A stretch of DNA of 59,046 bases from contig BJGL01000005.1 in assembly GCA_014190475.1 (NCBI GenBank), forward strand, positions 1 to 59,046. The letters are read 5' to 3'. The stretch comes from Bacteroidota bacterium. Its GTDB lineage: Bacteria > Bacteroidota > Bacteroidia > Chitinophagales > Chitinophagaceae. Both the position numbers and the translations under genes were made by a program. The notes below the pieces were generated by a model. That model was given only the letters and a program-made list of their open reading frames with translations. It had not been told where the DNA came from and did no database searches. This document shows positions 16,536 to 26,993 of the stretch, piece after piece (positions within the stretch are counted from its first letter, which is position 1; each line of letters begins with the position of its first letter).

Positions 16536-19490
16536 TCAGAATAAGTTGTAACCATAACTAACATAATACAAGCCTCCAACATAAGGGCTACCAAATCCTG
16601 TACGCTGATAGTTATTGGCAATGTTAGTACCTCCCACGCGGAACGTACTCTTTGGATTCTGAGGAGGACGATAAGTAACCTGAGCATCCCACCATCCAAA
16701 TGCTGGAAGTGTACCTGTTACAAAGGTTCCCTCGTAATAGTTACGATCTTGCCATTTGTAAACAACATTGAAACCAACGTTCTTGTATACATTCTCGTTG
16801 CGCATACCAATGTTTACACGGTATTTAGGAGCATTAAAATAAGTTACAACTCCTTCTTCAACATCCTGCAATTTGTCAGAGAATACGTTTCCATAAACCA
16901 CATACTTTCTTACCCACTGGTATTCAAAACCAACGCCCCATCCAGTAGAAGTAACTGGCTCGGCAGAGTTCTGAACGTAGGAAAGGTTTGTACTAGTGAA
17001 TGGAGAGTAGAGATCAGAATTAGCTCCTGTGCGAGATTGCGCTAGAGCAACTCCAACCAAAAAGTCTTCATAGCGACTATAATAGTAGTAAGCATCAATC
17101 AATAACTTCTTACCAATTACACCTTTGTAGCCCACCTCATAAGACTTAACTGTTTCAGGCTTTACAGGCTGGAATCGAGCACGTACTAAACGACTGGAAT
17201 CAGCAAGGGTTCCTGCTCTATAAGAAAGAACACTGGCAGCTGTATAACCTGGACGAGTTGAATTAAGCTTATAGTAATCTTGGAACTCAGGCAAGCAACC
17301 CATCAAAACACCAGAACCAGTTACTAAACTGATGTATTGATTCTGGTTAGTTGGGAAACGATAGGCAGTCTGGTAAGACAAACGAAGGAAATTCTCTTTT
17401 GCCAATTTGATAACAGCAGAAACACGAGGCGTAAAACGGCCCTTGAAGTTTGTTTGCTTATCAAAACGTCCGGATGCAGTCAACGTTAAACCGCCCTCCA
17501 ACATACTTTTCTTCATTTGCATGTATCCACCATACTCATTTACGCGGATCAATTGAGCAGTATCAGCAAACAGTGTTCCTTGAGAATTTAATACCCACTG
17601 TTTCCAACTGGCTCCAGCCATGAGTTCAACCTTATCAGAGAAGCCACCCATATCAGAAATATTCAACTGCGTCTCGGCAGAATAGAAGTCTGTCTTATCT
17701 AAGAACAACGCACCACCCTTACTGATTGGTGTTGTTTTGATACGGTTCATGGCATCGGTGAAAGCTTTTGTTCCAGGCAGTAAACGCGTAGCATCTGCTG
17801 AAGCTCTGGCAACTTGATGGAGTGTAAAGTCACTTGCTTGCACCCCATTCAAACGACGACCTTCAGAGAATGTGCCAATATAAAGTGGGAACCAGCTACT
17901 ACTTGGGCTGGCCGTTTCATTTAAGAAAGCACCCAGCGCAGTTGCGTTATAAGACTTACCTGCATTTTCTTGTGTGGTGTAGCCACGAATAAACCAGTTC
18001 TTATGACGCAGCTCAAGTTTATGCTGCCCCATTGTCAAATTCTTTAATGAATAACGATCGGCACCTGTATAAACAGTTGTACCAGCACCAATATAGCTGT
18101 TCAATGATAGCTCAAGCTTATCATTGAACTTATAATGAATACCCCCATTAAAACGAATATTCAAGGTGTTATAATCCACCAATTGCTGCTCCTCATAACC
18201 AGTACGAGAAACGGTAGCCCCTCCAAAATAGTTATTCTTTAAACCATTATAGAAAGGGAACATTTGTTCAATCAAAGGTTTTAATTGAGGGCTGTTGATG
18301 GCACCTAAAACAGGAGCCGGGAAAAATGGGAAAGCGTAAAATCCTTGGCGTTGTGCATCGGTAGGATATCTGGGATTTCCAATTGCACCATAGTAAGCGT
18401 TAAGCAAAGAGACCACATCTAGAGCACCACCAGTTGCGCCAAGGATACCACCACGGATTGATCCTTGTACAAAATTTGCAAACGCATTCATATTGGCAGC
18501 AGTCTCGTCTCCGTAAATATTGATACCATTGAAATCAGAATTGTTGGTTCTGTTACCTGGCACAACAGCACTTAGGATACCAATCTGAGCTTTATTGCGA
18601 TAATCTTCAGCCTCCCAATCAGAGCCCTTTACCATAGAGGCAGCTAATTTGATCGCTAACTTATTCTTATAGGCTTTAGCCCAGCGGAAAGACCAGTCGT
18701 AAAAAGGAGCAGCAGCACGCTGTTTTTGATCTACGTGCATCATACCCTGCTTAATGTTATAACTAAAACCCTGGTATTTAAATGGGTTTTTTGTATTGAT
18801 CAAAACAGTTCCATTCATACCACCGGAACCGTAAAGCGCAGAAGAAGCACCAGAGAGCACCTCTACGCTTTCTACATCCAGATCAGATGGACCAACCATA
18901 CTACCTACGGCAAAGTTCAGACCTGGCGCTTGGTTATCCATTCCATCCATTAACTGATTTAAACGCGTATTACCGCTGCTTACAAATCCACGAGTGGTAA
19001 TAGTGCGAAAAGTTAAACTCGCTGTATGCACATCCACTCCCTTAAGGTTACCGATAGCCTCATAAAAGTTAGGAGCGGCAACGTTGCGAAGTGCAGTTGA
19101 GCTCAAACGTTCTACGGTTACAGGCGATTCCAATAAACGGGTGGGTGTTCTAGTTGCAGACACCACAACCTCCTGTCCTAATGACTCATTTACTTTCAAT
19201 TCGATGGATAAATCTGCCAAAGAGTTAACACTAACTTCTTGGTCAGAAAATCCAATAGAACTAAAAACGAGCGTAACAGGAAGCTTGGATACTGATAGGG
19301 CAAATTGACCATCAGCATTCGTATAGGTTCCTTGTGATGTACCCTTTACTACTACTGAAACAGCAGGAACAGCTTCTTTCGATGCTTGATTACGCACCGA
19401 ACCTTTTACTGTAACTTGTTGAGCATAAGCAGAAAAGGAAATTAATAGCACCGCAAGTGAAGAAGCTAAGAAATTGTAGCTTTTTCTCAT
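16536..19490 (-). CDS. TonB-dependent outer-membrane receptor
   Basis: I place the start at the ATG at 19490 (984 residues, MRKSYNFLASSLAVLLISFSAYAQQ), which gives a standard signal peptide; the frame's upstream extension has none. A CarboxypepD domain (about 25-105) precedes a TonB plug (about 115-235: VVVSATRTPTRLLESPVTVERLS, GFVSSGNTRLNQLMDGMDNQ, DVESVEVLSGASSALYGSGGMNG), then a barrel ending YVSYGYNLF with a terminal aromatic residue as expected for BAM recognition. The substrate cannot be told from sequence and no SusD or ABC partner is nearby. It has its own strong terminator and appears monocistronic. Confidence 0.92.
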   Translation of the reverse strand: MRKSYNFLASSLAVLLISFSAYAQQVTVKGSVRNQASKEAVPAVSVVVKGTSQGTYTNADGQFALSVSKLPVTLVFSSIGFSDQEVSVNSLADLSIELKVNESLGQEVVVSATRTPTRLLESPVTVERLSSTALRNVAAPNFYEAIGNLKGVDVHTASLTFRTITTRGFVSSGNTRLNQLMDGMDNQAPGLNFAVGSMVGPSDLDVESVEVLSGASSALYGSGGMNGTVLINTKNPFKYQGFSYNIKQGMMHVDQKQRAAAPFYDWSFRWAKAYKNKLAIKLAASMVKGSDWEAEDYRNKAQIGILSAVVPGNRTNNSDFNGINIYGDETAANMNAFANFVQGSIRGGILGATGGALDVVSLLNAYYGAIGNPRYPTDAQRQGFYAFPFFPAPVLGAINSPQLKPLIEQMFPFYNGLKNNYFGGATVSRTGYEEQQLVDYNTLNIRFNGGIHYKFNDKLELSLNSYIGAGTTVYTGADRYSLKNLTMGQHKLELRHKNWFIRGYTTQENAGKSYNATALGAFLNETASPSSSWFPLYIGTFSEGRRLNGVQASDFTLHQVARASADATRLLPGTKAFTDAMNRIKTTPISKGGALFLDKTDFYSAETQLNISDMGGFSDKVELMAGASWKQWVLNSQGTLFADTAQLIRVNEYGGYMQMKKSMLEGGLTLTASGRFDKQTNFKGRFTPRVSAVIKLAKENFLRLSYQTAYRFPTNQNQYISLVTGSGVLMGCLPEFQDYYKLNSTRPGYTAASVLSYRAGTLADSSRLVRARFQPVKPETVKSYEVGYKGVIGKKLLIDAYYYYSRYEDFLVGVALAQSRTGANSDLYSPFTSTNLSYVQNSAEPVTSTGWGVGFEYQWVRKYVVYGNVFSDKLQDVEEGVVTYFNAPKYRVNIGMRNENVYKNVGFNVVYKWQDRNYYEGTFVTGTLPAFGWWDAQVTYRPPQNPKSTFRVGGTNIANNYQRTGFGSPYVGGLYYVSYGYNLF

Positions 19491-19639
19491 AAATCGGAAT
19501 TTTGGTTTAAAATAGAATGGAAAAGTACGCATTGTAGGGGGACTATAAAAATTTAATTTTAAAGGCCTAAGGATAAGTTGTTGAAATCTCAAACTGACTG
19601 GTTTACCGTACTTTACAACAGTCAGATTACTTTCGAAGT

Positions 19640-20566
19640 ATGTCCACTTTTCAATTTATAAATCAGACGGGTTTTTATAGGGGTAAAGTAAGAGATGTTT
19701 ACAGTATTGGGGAGAATTTGCTTGTTATGGTAGCCTCAGACCGCATCTCCGCCTTTGACGTAATACTACCCCGCCCCATACCCTTCAAGGGGCAGGTTTT
19801 AAACCAAATAGCCAGCCATATGCTGGAGGCTACCCGTGATATATGTCCAAACTGGCTTCTATCTACTCCTGCCCCCATGGTATCGATTGGCAAAAAATGT
19901 ACACCCTTTAAAATTGAAATGGTAGTGAGAGGGTACCTAACCGGACACGCTTGGAGAACCTACCGATCTGGACAAAGAATGCTTTGCGGGGTTGAAATGC
20001 CTGATGGGCTGCATGAAAACGATCCATTCGAAACACCCATCATTACCCCTTCCACCAAAGCATCAGAGGGGCACGATGAGGACATAGACGCTAGCACAAT
20101 TGTTTCGAGTGGCTTAGCAACACAGGAAGAGTGGAACAAATTAGCTAGCCTGGCACTTCAATTGTTTGAACGAGGCACTAAAATTGCTGCTGAAAGAGGA
20201 CTAATATTGGTGGACACAAAGTATGAATTTGGAAAAATTGGAGATGAGATTTATCTCATGGATGAAGTGCATACACCGGATAGCTCCCGATACTTTTTTG
20301 CCGAAGGATATAAAGAAAGACAAGCAAAGGGCGAACGCCAACCACAACTTAGTAAAGAGTTTGTTCGCGAGTGGTTGATTGAAAATAATTTTATGGGCAA
20401 AGAGGGCCAATCCGTTCCCACCATGAGCGATGAGTGGGTGGCTACAATTTCTAAGCGCTACATTGAGCTTTATGAGAAAGTAATTGGCAAAGCATTCATA
20501 CCAACACAACTAAGCGAGGAAGAGATTTTTAAATCAACCTCAAAAGCGTTAGCGCAAATTCATTAA
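19640..20566 (+). CDS. purC: Phosphoribosylaminoimidazole-succinocarboxamide synthase
   Basis: A 308-residue SAICAR synthase, joining carboxyaminoimidazole ribonucleotide with aspartate. Motifs: [31 protein letters not shown] (about 11-41), [15 protein letters not shown] (SAICAR signature 1, about 94-108), and [31 protein letters not shown] (signature 2, about 192-222). It is the longer form also seen in eukaryotes and Bacteroidota. Its stop codon and that of trhO share the palindrome TTAA at 20563-20566. PurM, another step of the pathway, is 5 kb away. Confidence 0.96.
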   Translation: MSTFQFINQTGFYRGKVRDVYSIGENLLVMVASDRISAFDVILPRPIPFKGQVLNQIASHMLEATRDICPNWLLSTPAPMVSIGKKCTPFKIEMVVRGYLTGHAWRTYRSGQRMLCGVEMPDGLHENDPFETPIITPSTKASEGHDEDIDASTIVSSGLATQEEWNKLASLALQLFERGTKIAAERGLILVDTKYEFGKIGDEIYLMDEVHTPDSSRYFFAEGYKERQAKGERQPQLSKEFVREWLIENNFMGKEGQSVPTMSDEWVATISKRYIELYEKVIGKAFIPTQLSEEEIFKSTSKALAQIH

Positions 20567-21612
20567 AACTTTTGCCTGTTGGGTAATCGAAGCGCGTCTA
20601 ATCGGTCTTTGGCCTTGTTGAAAATATGCTGTCCCTTATCCTTCCCTTTTCTTATTTTTTTTCTCTCCTCTTCGGGCAAATGAATCGTATCCTGGCAGGC
20701 CAAAGAGCAGCACCCCTCCATCACAGTAGCACAAGATTCACATTGTATAAAAAGTAAGTGACAACCATCATTCTTACAGTTGGTATGTGTGTCCGCAACT
20801 TGTCCACATTGATGACAATGTGCAATGACATCCTCAGTAATTCGTTCGCCCAGTCTTTCATCAAAAACAAAATTTTTACCAATGAATAAACTAGGAAGTT
20901 CTTTTTCTCTTACGTTGCGCGCGTAGTTGATTACACCGCCCTCGAGGTGATACACATTGTTAAACCCCTGATGCAATAGAAAGGCAGAAGCTTTTTCACA
21001 ACGGATACCCCCGGTACAATACATTAAAATAGTTGCCTCTTTCTTGTCTTTCAATAAATCAGCAGCCATAGGCAACTGCTCGCGAAAAGTATTAGAGGGG
21101 ATCTCAATCGCATTTTTAAAATGCCCCACCTCATACTCATAGTAGTTTCGCATATCAACTATAATCGTATTGGGATCCTGCGCTAGCCTATTAAACTGTT
21201 CAGGGGTAGCGTACTTCCCTTTTCGCTGCATGCTAAAAGTTGGGTCTTCAATACCGTCAGCCACAATTTTATCCCGCACTTTAATATCCAACACAAAAAA
21301 AGATTTTCCATCGTCATGAACAGCTATGTTCAGACGAACACCCTGCAAGGGTGGAATCGTATCCAAGTAGGTGCGTAATGCAGAGAATTGAGTTGTAGGC
21401 ACACTAATCTGTGCATTAATACCCTCTGAGGCCACGTAAATCCTACCCAGTACCCCTATGGCATGCAACGAATGGTAAAATTGATTTCGAAACTCATCCG
21501 GATGATCAATTTGGAAATACTGATAAAAGGAGATGGTGGTACGAGGTGTGGAATCTTGTAGTATTTTCTCCTTAAGTTCTCGCCGGGATATCCGGTTATG
21601 CAATGAAGCCAT
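20563..21612 (-). CDS. trhO: tRNA uridine(34) hydroxylase, rhodanese family
   Basis: A 349-residue member of the YceA/TrhO family, which hydroxylates U34 of certain tRNAs. The N-terminal ferredoxin-like domain is [17 protein letters not shown] (about 56-72); the rhodanese domain has [21 protein letters not shown] and the active-site loop [14 protein letters not shown] (about 199-212). A cysteine-rich C-terminal segment ([19 protein letters not shown]...[16 protein letters not shown]) can bind zinc. The stop overlaps the purC stop by 4 nt in convergent orientation. A -7 element 63 nt upstream may drive it. Confidence 0.93.
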   Translation of the reverse strand: MASLHNRISRRELKEKILQDSTPRTTISFYQYFQIDHPDEFRNQFYHSLHAIGVLGRIYVASEGINAQISVPTTQFSALRTYLDTIPPLQGVRLNIAVHDDGKSFFVLDIKVRDKIVADGIEDPTFSMQRKGKYATPEQFNRLAQDPNTIIVDMRNYYEYEVGHFKNAIEIPSNTFREQLPMAADLLKDKKEATILMYCTGGIRCEKASAFLLHQGFNNVYHLEGGVINYARNVREKELPSLFIGKNFVFDERLGERITEDVIAHCHQCGQVADTHTNCKNDGCHLLFIQCESCATVMEGCCSLACQDTIHLPEEERKKIRKGKDKGQHIFNKAKDRLDALRLPNRQKF

Positions 21613-21674
21613 ATAAAAGAATTTTAGTTCGACCAGAACCCCAATTGCAGGTTGGGCAAAATTCTAAATCAGCA

Positions 21675-21682
21675 CAAAGATA
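21675..21682 (-). promoter_or_regulatory. -7 promoter element for trhO
   Basis: TATCTTTG on the minus strand, an exact consensus match, 63 nt before the ATG at 21612 and just after the stop of the DUF5686 gene. It suggests trhO is transcribed separately from the run upstream. Confidence 0.4.
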
Positions 21683-21697
21683 AGCGGTCAACTAAAA

Positions 21698-24151
21698 TTA
21701 GAACCCTTTAACCCCGATTCGAAAACCAGTCAAATGAATACCCGAAGGCTGATAGCCCATCACGTAATCCACTCGAATCTGCTTCAATAAATTATCTACT
21801 CCTACAAACCACTCCCAATGATTACGCGTTGTAGAAATGTAGCAAGCGTTTAAGCCCATCACCAGGTACGGCTTGAGTTTATTGACCCCCGGAATTTTAT
21901 TAGTCAGCAATCCTTTAAAATTGTATTCAAGATGGCCTAATGAGTAAAAACGTTCAACATGACTAAGCCTGTAAAGTGAAAGTAATTGGAAGCTATTCAA
22001 ATATTCATTGGCAAGTTGAGAGGCATTTCCATTAAAATGGATATAATCGGCCAACGGAACAGCTTGATTGTTCAAGAAGCCACCCATCGCAAACCGGTAG
22101 CGAAATACCCCTTTCAATTTTAAATTAATATTATCCGTTATACCCATTCGCCACTTCGTATATCGTGCATCATTACCCGCCCATGCTCCAAGCGTTTGTG
22201 TTATTTGAAAACTTAATACAGGCTTATCACTGCCAATATTAATGATTCGTTCTGGCAGCTTAATATATCGCGTACCAGGCTGCCAACGTAATGCTACCGT
22301 CATGTCGGCCACCTGGTGTCTTGCGATGTTTTGGTTGACCAGCTCATCCGGGTAATTGGGCGTATAGGCACGATTGGGTTTATTAATCCAAGTGTAATCT
22401 GTTTGATTATCGATTGCGGTCCGATCCTCAAAACGAATTCCCCATTGTAGCGATAAACCCGCACCTAACCCTTTTGAATAAGTAATTCTAAAAACGCGAG
22501 CTTCATAAGATTTGATTCGATTTGATTCATAGAGCAGTGATGAGAAAGTGTTTCCCTTATCTGTAATGGGACTTTGCCCATTGAACTGTAAAACCTGATG
22601 ACCCACCCCTAGCGTAATTGAACTCCTAAATTGCGTTCCGAAAACATAGGAAAAAGTGGAGTAAGGATTGAAGTGCTGATTACCAAAGCCAGTTCGTAAC
22701 ACCAGGTTACCATTAAGCTGTTTTCGGGTGCCTGTACTATCCCATTTATATTGCCACCGCAATTGCGGTTGGAAGACAAGCCCTTCGGCAGGGTTAAAAG
22801 AAAGCTGATCAATGATTGAATTAACAGATAAATCAAACTTATCCCTTTTTGTATAGATAGTTTGCCCGGTAAGCAACAAACGAGGGATACTAAATTTATT
22901 TCTAACCCTATTTAAAGAATCTAAATAAGCGGGATCTCTACGTCTTTGCTCCAGACTATCTTTTTTATAATAATCTACCAGTTCTTCTGCCGTTAATGGC
23001 ACGGGCCTAACTTGATCCCAATATTCCACTGACCGACGATTGGCGCTATCAGCATACCGAAGTAAAAAACGATCAAAATATTTTTTTGTCCAAGATGGTT
23101 TTAAAACGTAGTCGGAGTAAACGTTTAAAAAACTGCCGTAGGCATCGAATCCAAATTTTTTGGCAGCGGGATACAGCACTTGACTAACTAGACGCCACTC
23201 GCCTTTTTCTTCCTCGTTATAGAGCTGAACTACTTTCAAGGTATCAACAAATTCAAGCTGTTGGGCACGAACCAAGTTGAGGTCCACGGAGTGGAGTTGC
23301 CAATCTTCCTGCACAATTGTAATTTCTCCTGCAAAAACCGGCTCACTTTTTCTTTTTGGGATTACTTGTATTCGACTTAGGACTTTGTTGTTTTCTATGA
23401 AAGAGCCTATGAGTTTAAACCGATAATAATAAAAAGCAGATGACGACAAGGGAGAAATAAATCCTCTAGGATTAAGACGGGTACCCGGTAAAACAATATT
23501 GTCATAAAATGAATATTGATCGGGCACCGCCAGCCCAAACCCATCGCTATCGCCGCTTACTTTTGAGGATAATACCTCAACCTTTTTTTCTTTTTCTCCC
23601 CGTTGTGCATAGCGGGAGATAGTTTCCGATAAATAAAGAAACTTTTTTTTACTGGTATCCCCATCTTCAAAGTCAACTTTCTGCGATAAGAAACGAGTTG
23701 GGAAGTCCCGCAACCGAAGTTGCCCTTTGGAGTACACCATACAGGAAAATTCTTGGAGGCGCTGTTGATTGGTTTGCTGTTGCTGAATCATTTCACGAAT
23801 CAGCCTGTAAGCAGGATCCTCTTTATTTGAAATGACCACATCCGGGAGCATTAACGCTTGTTTTTGCAGTACAAAATCTAAACGAACTGACTCCACTCCC
23901 ACTGTTATAGTTTGCTCCTGCTTGGCAAAACCAACATATTGACAAATAATTTTATACTTGCCGGGCGATAAGCTTAACTCAAAAAAACCCTCTGCATTGG
24001 CAGAGATACCCTGTTTAGATCCTTGTACGGATATAGAAGCAAAGGCAAGCGGATGACCATCCGCATCCATCACTCTCCCTTTTACAAGGCCAGCACTCGC
24101 TTCAGAAAAAATTAACCCAATAAATAACAGCAGTAATAATCGAACGATCAC
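21698..24151 (-). CDS. DUF5686-family outer-membrane protein with CarboxypepD domain
   Basis: An 817-residue protein with a signal peptide (1-20), a CarboxypepD beta-sandwich (about 22-100: VKGRVMDADGHPLAFASISVQGSKQG...) and the DUF5686 region beginning VVISNKEDPAYRLIREMI (about 105-122), followed by a long C-terminal part with alternating beta-strand pattern and a final FRIGVKGF, consistent with an outer-membrane barrel. The family is common in Bacteroidota and has no settled function. Its start overlaps the stop of the small membrane protein upstream by 4 nt, so the two are translationally coupled. Confidence 0.85.
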   Translation of the reverse strand: MIVRLLLLLFIGLIFSEASAGLVKGRVMDADGHPLAFASISVQGSKQGISANAEGFFELSLSPGKYKIICQYVGFAKQEQTITVGVESVRLDFVLQKQALMLPDVVISNKEDPAYRLIREMIQQQQTNQQRLQEFSCMVYSKGQLRLRDFPTRFLSQKVDFEDGDTSKKKFLYLSETISRYAQRGEKEKKVEVLSSKVSGDSDGFGLAVPDQYSFYDNIVLPGTRLNPRGFISPLSSSAFYYYRFKLIGSFIENNKVLSRIQVIPKRKSEPVFAGEITIVQEDWQLHSVDLNLVRAQQLEFVDTLKVVQLYNEEEKGEWRLVSQVLYPAAKKFGFDAYGSFLNVYSDYVLKPSWTKKYFDRFLLRYADSANRRSVEYWDQVRPVPLTAEELVDYYKKDSLEQRRRDPAYLDSLNRVRNKFSIPRLLLTGQTIYTKRDKFDLSVNSIIDQLSFNPAEGLVFQPQLRWQYKWDSTGTRKQLNGNLVLRTGFGNQHFNPYSTFSYVFGTQFRSSITLGVGHQVLQFNGQSPITDKGNTFSSLLYESNRIKSYEARVFRITYSKGLGAGLSLQWGIRFEDRTAIDNQTDYTWINKPNRAYTPNYPDELVNQNIARHQVADMTVALRWQPGTRYIKLPERIINIGSDKPVLSFQITQTLGAWAGNDARYTKWRMGITDNINLKLKGVFRYRFAMGGFLNNQAVPLADYIHFNGNASQLANEYLNSFQLLSLYRLSHVERFYSLGHLEYNFKGLLTNKIPGVNKLKPYLVMGLNACYISTTRNHWEWFVGVDNLLKQIRVDYVMGYQPSGIHLTGFRIGVKGF

Positions 24152-24510
24152 TCCATCTTAGATTTAGAAATGCGAAGATAGCTACCCGCTAATGCAGCTA
24201 CCCCTCCTAGGAGACCACCCAAAACTCCAGTTAACAAAATCAATGCAGCTGAGGATCCCTGCAAGGGAAATAAAACGGCAACTTGCTTGGATAATAGGCT
24301 GCTATTTTGCCAATCAATCCACCAAGAGAGTCCTCCCCACGCCAAGAGCATACCTAAAAAACCAGCTGCAAATGCTTTGGCCGGGGCTTGATGGATCATA
24401 GCCGCCACCAGGAATGCAACGGGCACAAAACCCCACCAAGGTGATAGCGCCCATAAAGAGATTCCCACTCCGCTCAGCATTGTTAGTAGAACTGATAAAA
24501 AAAACTTCAT
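24148..24510 (-). CDS. Small hydrophobic membrane protein of unknown function
   Basis: 120 residues with four predicted membrane segments (about 3-19, 27-42, 46-63, 88-110) separated by short loops, and a basic C-terminus (RISKSKME). I do not recognise the family. It starts 8 nt after the penicillin acylase-like gene and overlaps the DUF5686 gene by ATGA, so it sits in the middle of a co-expressed envelope module. Confidence 0.75.
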   Translation of the reverse strand: MKFFLSVLLTMLSGVGISLWALSPWWGFVPVAFLVAAMIHQAPAKAFAAGFLGMLLAWGGLSWWIDWQNSSLLSKQVAVLFPLQGSSAALILLTGVLGGLLGGVAALAGSYLRISKSKME

Positions 24511-24518
24511 ATAAAAAA

Positions 24519-26960
24519 TTATGATTTATTAAATCGTAATACCCATTTAACCTGTTGATTGGCACGATCCCCATCTCGCATATACCAGCATCGATTATAT
24601 TCTCCTTTTTCCCAAACCGAAATATTATTATCATAAAACCGACTACCCGGATTACCACTCTGACCACCAGGAAAAACTCCATATGCCTCGATCCCATCTG
24701 TCAAATGAACAATCATACGCCAGCTGGGACCATGACTATGCTTTATGGCGTTTACAATATTGCCATATCCCCCAACTGCCAGCCCTTTCCTGGCAAAAGC
24801 TGGAAGTGCCTCTTTTAATAAATGATATACACTGGGGTTCATAAATCGACTCCAGACCAATTTGCCCTCCGCCTCTTTAGCGGCTAAAAAAAGGGCTGCC
24901 TTTTTAAAAGAAGCAGTTATGGTCATAGCTAGTGATTCAACTTCGGTTGTATTAATATCATCAGCATACCGGTGGACTGAATCTCTTAACAACCACTCTA
25001 TCGTTGTTTGCTCTGAAGGCCAAGGGGCAACAGGATTTGTACGGCTGATTTCGTCCTTCCAAATTGACACTTGTACAGAATCCCAAAAACATTGAAAAAC
25101 TGTTTGTCCTTTTGAATCAGGAGAAGCTAGTAAATCCCAACTGCGTAAAATTTCCAAGTACTCACGCTCTTTTAATCCCAGCTGCCCTTCTTGAATGTTG
25201 GCAAGCAAAACGGGACGAACATCCTCCGCTGAAACATTAAAGTAATCAGCATGCAACTCCATCATGTCTCTTGGAGTGATAGCTGACATTGTTGCCAGTT
25301 TTTTATCAATGCGAACACCCCGAGCGGTAATATAACTTCCGGGAATAAAATAAGGATAAGTACCATCGGCTGCACGTTGATTGGCGCTTTGTAAATAACC
25401 ACGCGCTGGATTAATTGCATGCGGATTTTCTTGTTGAGGGATGTACCCTTGCCACAAATAACTACTGTCTTGACCAGGCATTACATAGAGTCCTTGTCCA
25501 TCCCACCTTGCAGGAAAACGTCCCTGCTGCCAAATAGCAATATCACCAGATCGGGATGCAAAAATAAAATTCTGACCGGGGCAAGTGAATGTCGAGATCG
25601 CTTCCTCATAATCGGCATAGTTACGTGCCTTATTGAGTTTGTAAAAGGTTAAGCCCTCGTTACTCGGATCGTGAGCAGCCCAACGCACAGCAAGGTTTCG
25701 GTCTGCTGAGATGGCATTGGAAAAGCGATTATCAAATTGCACGGGGCCAAATACCGTATAAGCAACCGTATCAAATACGGAGAGGCTGTCCTTAATTTTT
25801 ATCTCCTCAATCCTCATGGTTGTGGGTACCCATTCACCATTAAACCAATAAGAGGACCGAGTCTGATCCTTGAATTTTATTTCGTAATAATCTTTTACAT
25901 CTCGCTGTGAGTTGGTGACCCCCCAGGCGATGCTATCATTAAACCCAATTACAACAAATGGTGATCCGGGAAGAGAAACACCATAAGAATTATGCGTAGG
26001 TGTTTTCAATTGGATCTCAAACCAGATAGAGGGTAATGACAATTCGAGGTGGGGGTCATTCGCTAAAATTGGATACCCGCTTTTTGTTTTACTTCCTCCC
26101 ACAACCCAATTATTACTTCCATTGCCAGGATCGGGACGATCCAGTGATTGTGCGGCAACGGTAGTTTTATTATTAAAGTATAAAGAATCTGCAGTAGCGG
26201 GCTTTACCGGAATAACAGCCGGCTTGGGAAATTCCGTTCCAATAGGAACAATAGGTAGCAAGGAATCCGGTACCTGTGGATATAACTGTTGCAATTCTTC
26301 CGGCATAAAAATGGATTTGGCGTTTGTATTAGCCAAATCATTTTCTGTACCTCCGGACAACATCTTTGACATCATCTTTAACAGGAGTGCAGTTTTGAGA
26401 TTGCTCCATTTTTCTGGCTTACTCTGTAATAATTTATATTCTATAGGTAAAGCTGATTCTGTAAGCTGCTCAATGTAGGAATTTACACCAGCGGTATAGG
26501 CATCAAAAAATGAGCGAAATTGTGTGTCTGCTTCAATTTCTTTAAGTGCGTTTTCTGCAGCGTAGACCATTCCTAATCTACGTTGTTCTTTATCAAAATT
26601 GATGGCTTTACTACCCGCCAGTTCACTGGCACGACCTGCGGCAGCTCTAGTTTGTAGATCAATTTGAAAAAGACGAAAACGAGCATGTAAATAGCCCTGG
26701 ACAAAATAGAGATCTTGTTCGTTTTCAGCAAACACATGTGGCACTAAACGATCATCAAAAAAAACTTCAACAGGCCCCTGTAATCCATTTATAGAGAGAG
26801 TACCCCCATAATCTTGGCGGGCAGGTTCGGCATTTTGCCAAAATCCATATTGTGGACTAAAAAAAGCACCCAATGGAGGAACTTTTCCTAATGGACGATC
26901 GAACACGGCTACCAGTGCAACAGTAATAGCAGTGCTACATAAAAATGGAACAATACGCAT
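24519..26960 (-). CDS. Penicillin acylase family N-terminal nucleophile hydrolase
   Basis: An 813-residue exported protein with an N-terminal hydrophobic segment (4-20). The alpha-chain part includes VEVFFDDRLVPHVFAENEQDLYFVQGYLHARFRLFQIDL (about 64-102), typical of penicillin G acylase and AHL acylases. Self-cleavage is expected before Ser282 in GNGSNNWVVGG, which becomes the nucleophile of the beta chain; GYPILANDPHLELSLPSIWFE and AWGVTNSQRDVKDYY follow as expected. The C-terminus contains YGNIVNAIKHSHGPSWRMIVHL. Family members cleave amide bonds of penicillins, acyl-homoserine lactones or other N-acyl compounds; the natural substrate here is not evident. Confidence 0.9.
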   Translation of the reverse strand: MRIVPFLCSTAITVALVAVFDRPLGKVPPLGAFFSPQYGFWQNAEPARQDYGGTLSINGLQGPVEVFFDDRLVPHVFAENEQDLYFVQGYLHARFRLFQIDLQTRAAAGRASELAGSKAINFDKEQRRLGMVYAAENALKEIEADTQFRSFFDAYTAGVNSYIEQLTESALPIEYKLLQSKPEKWSNLKTALLLKMMSKMLSGGTENDLANTNAKSIFMPEELQQLYPQVPDSLLPIVPIGTEFPKPAVIPVKPATADSLYFNNKTTVAAQSLDRPDPGNGSNNWVVGGSKTKSGYPILANDPHLELSLPSIWFEIQLKTPTHNSYGVSLPGSPFVVIGFNDSIAWGVTNSQRDVKDYYEIKFKDQTRSSYWFNGEWVPTTMRIEEIKIKDSLSVFDTVAYTVFGPVQFDNRFSNAISADRNLAVRWAAHDPSNEGLTFYKLNKARNYADYEEAISTFTCPGQNFIFASRSGDIAIWQQGRFPARWDGQGLYVMPGQDSSYLWQGYIPQQENPHAINPARGYLQSANQRAADGTYPYFIPGSYITARGVRIDKKLATMSAITPRDMMELHADYFNVSAEDVRPVLLANIQEGQLGLKEREYLEILRSWDLLASPDSKGQTVFQCFWDSVQVSIWKDEISRTNPVAPWPSEQTTIEWLLRDSVHRYADDINTTEVESLAMTITASFKKAALFLAAKEAEGKLVWSRFMNPSVYHLLKEALPAFARKGLAVGGYGNIVNAIKHSHGPSWRMIVHLTDGIEAYGVFPGGQSGNPGSRFYDNNISVWEKGEYNRCWYMRDGDRANQQVKWVLRFNKS

Positions 26961-26993
26961 AACAGGTGTTTGGAACTGTAAGGTAAGAAAGAT

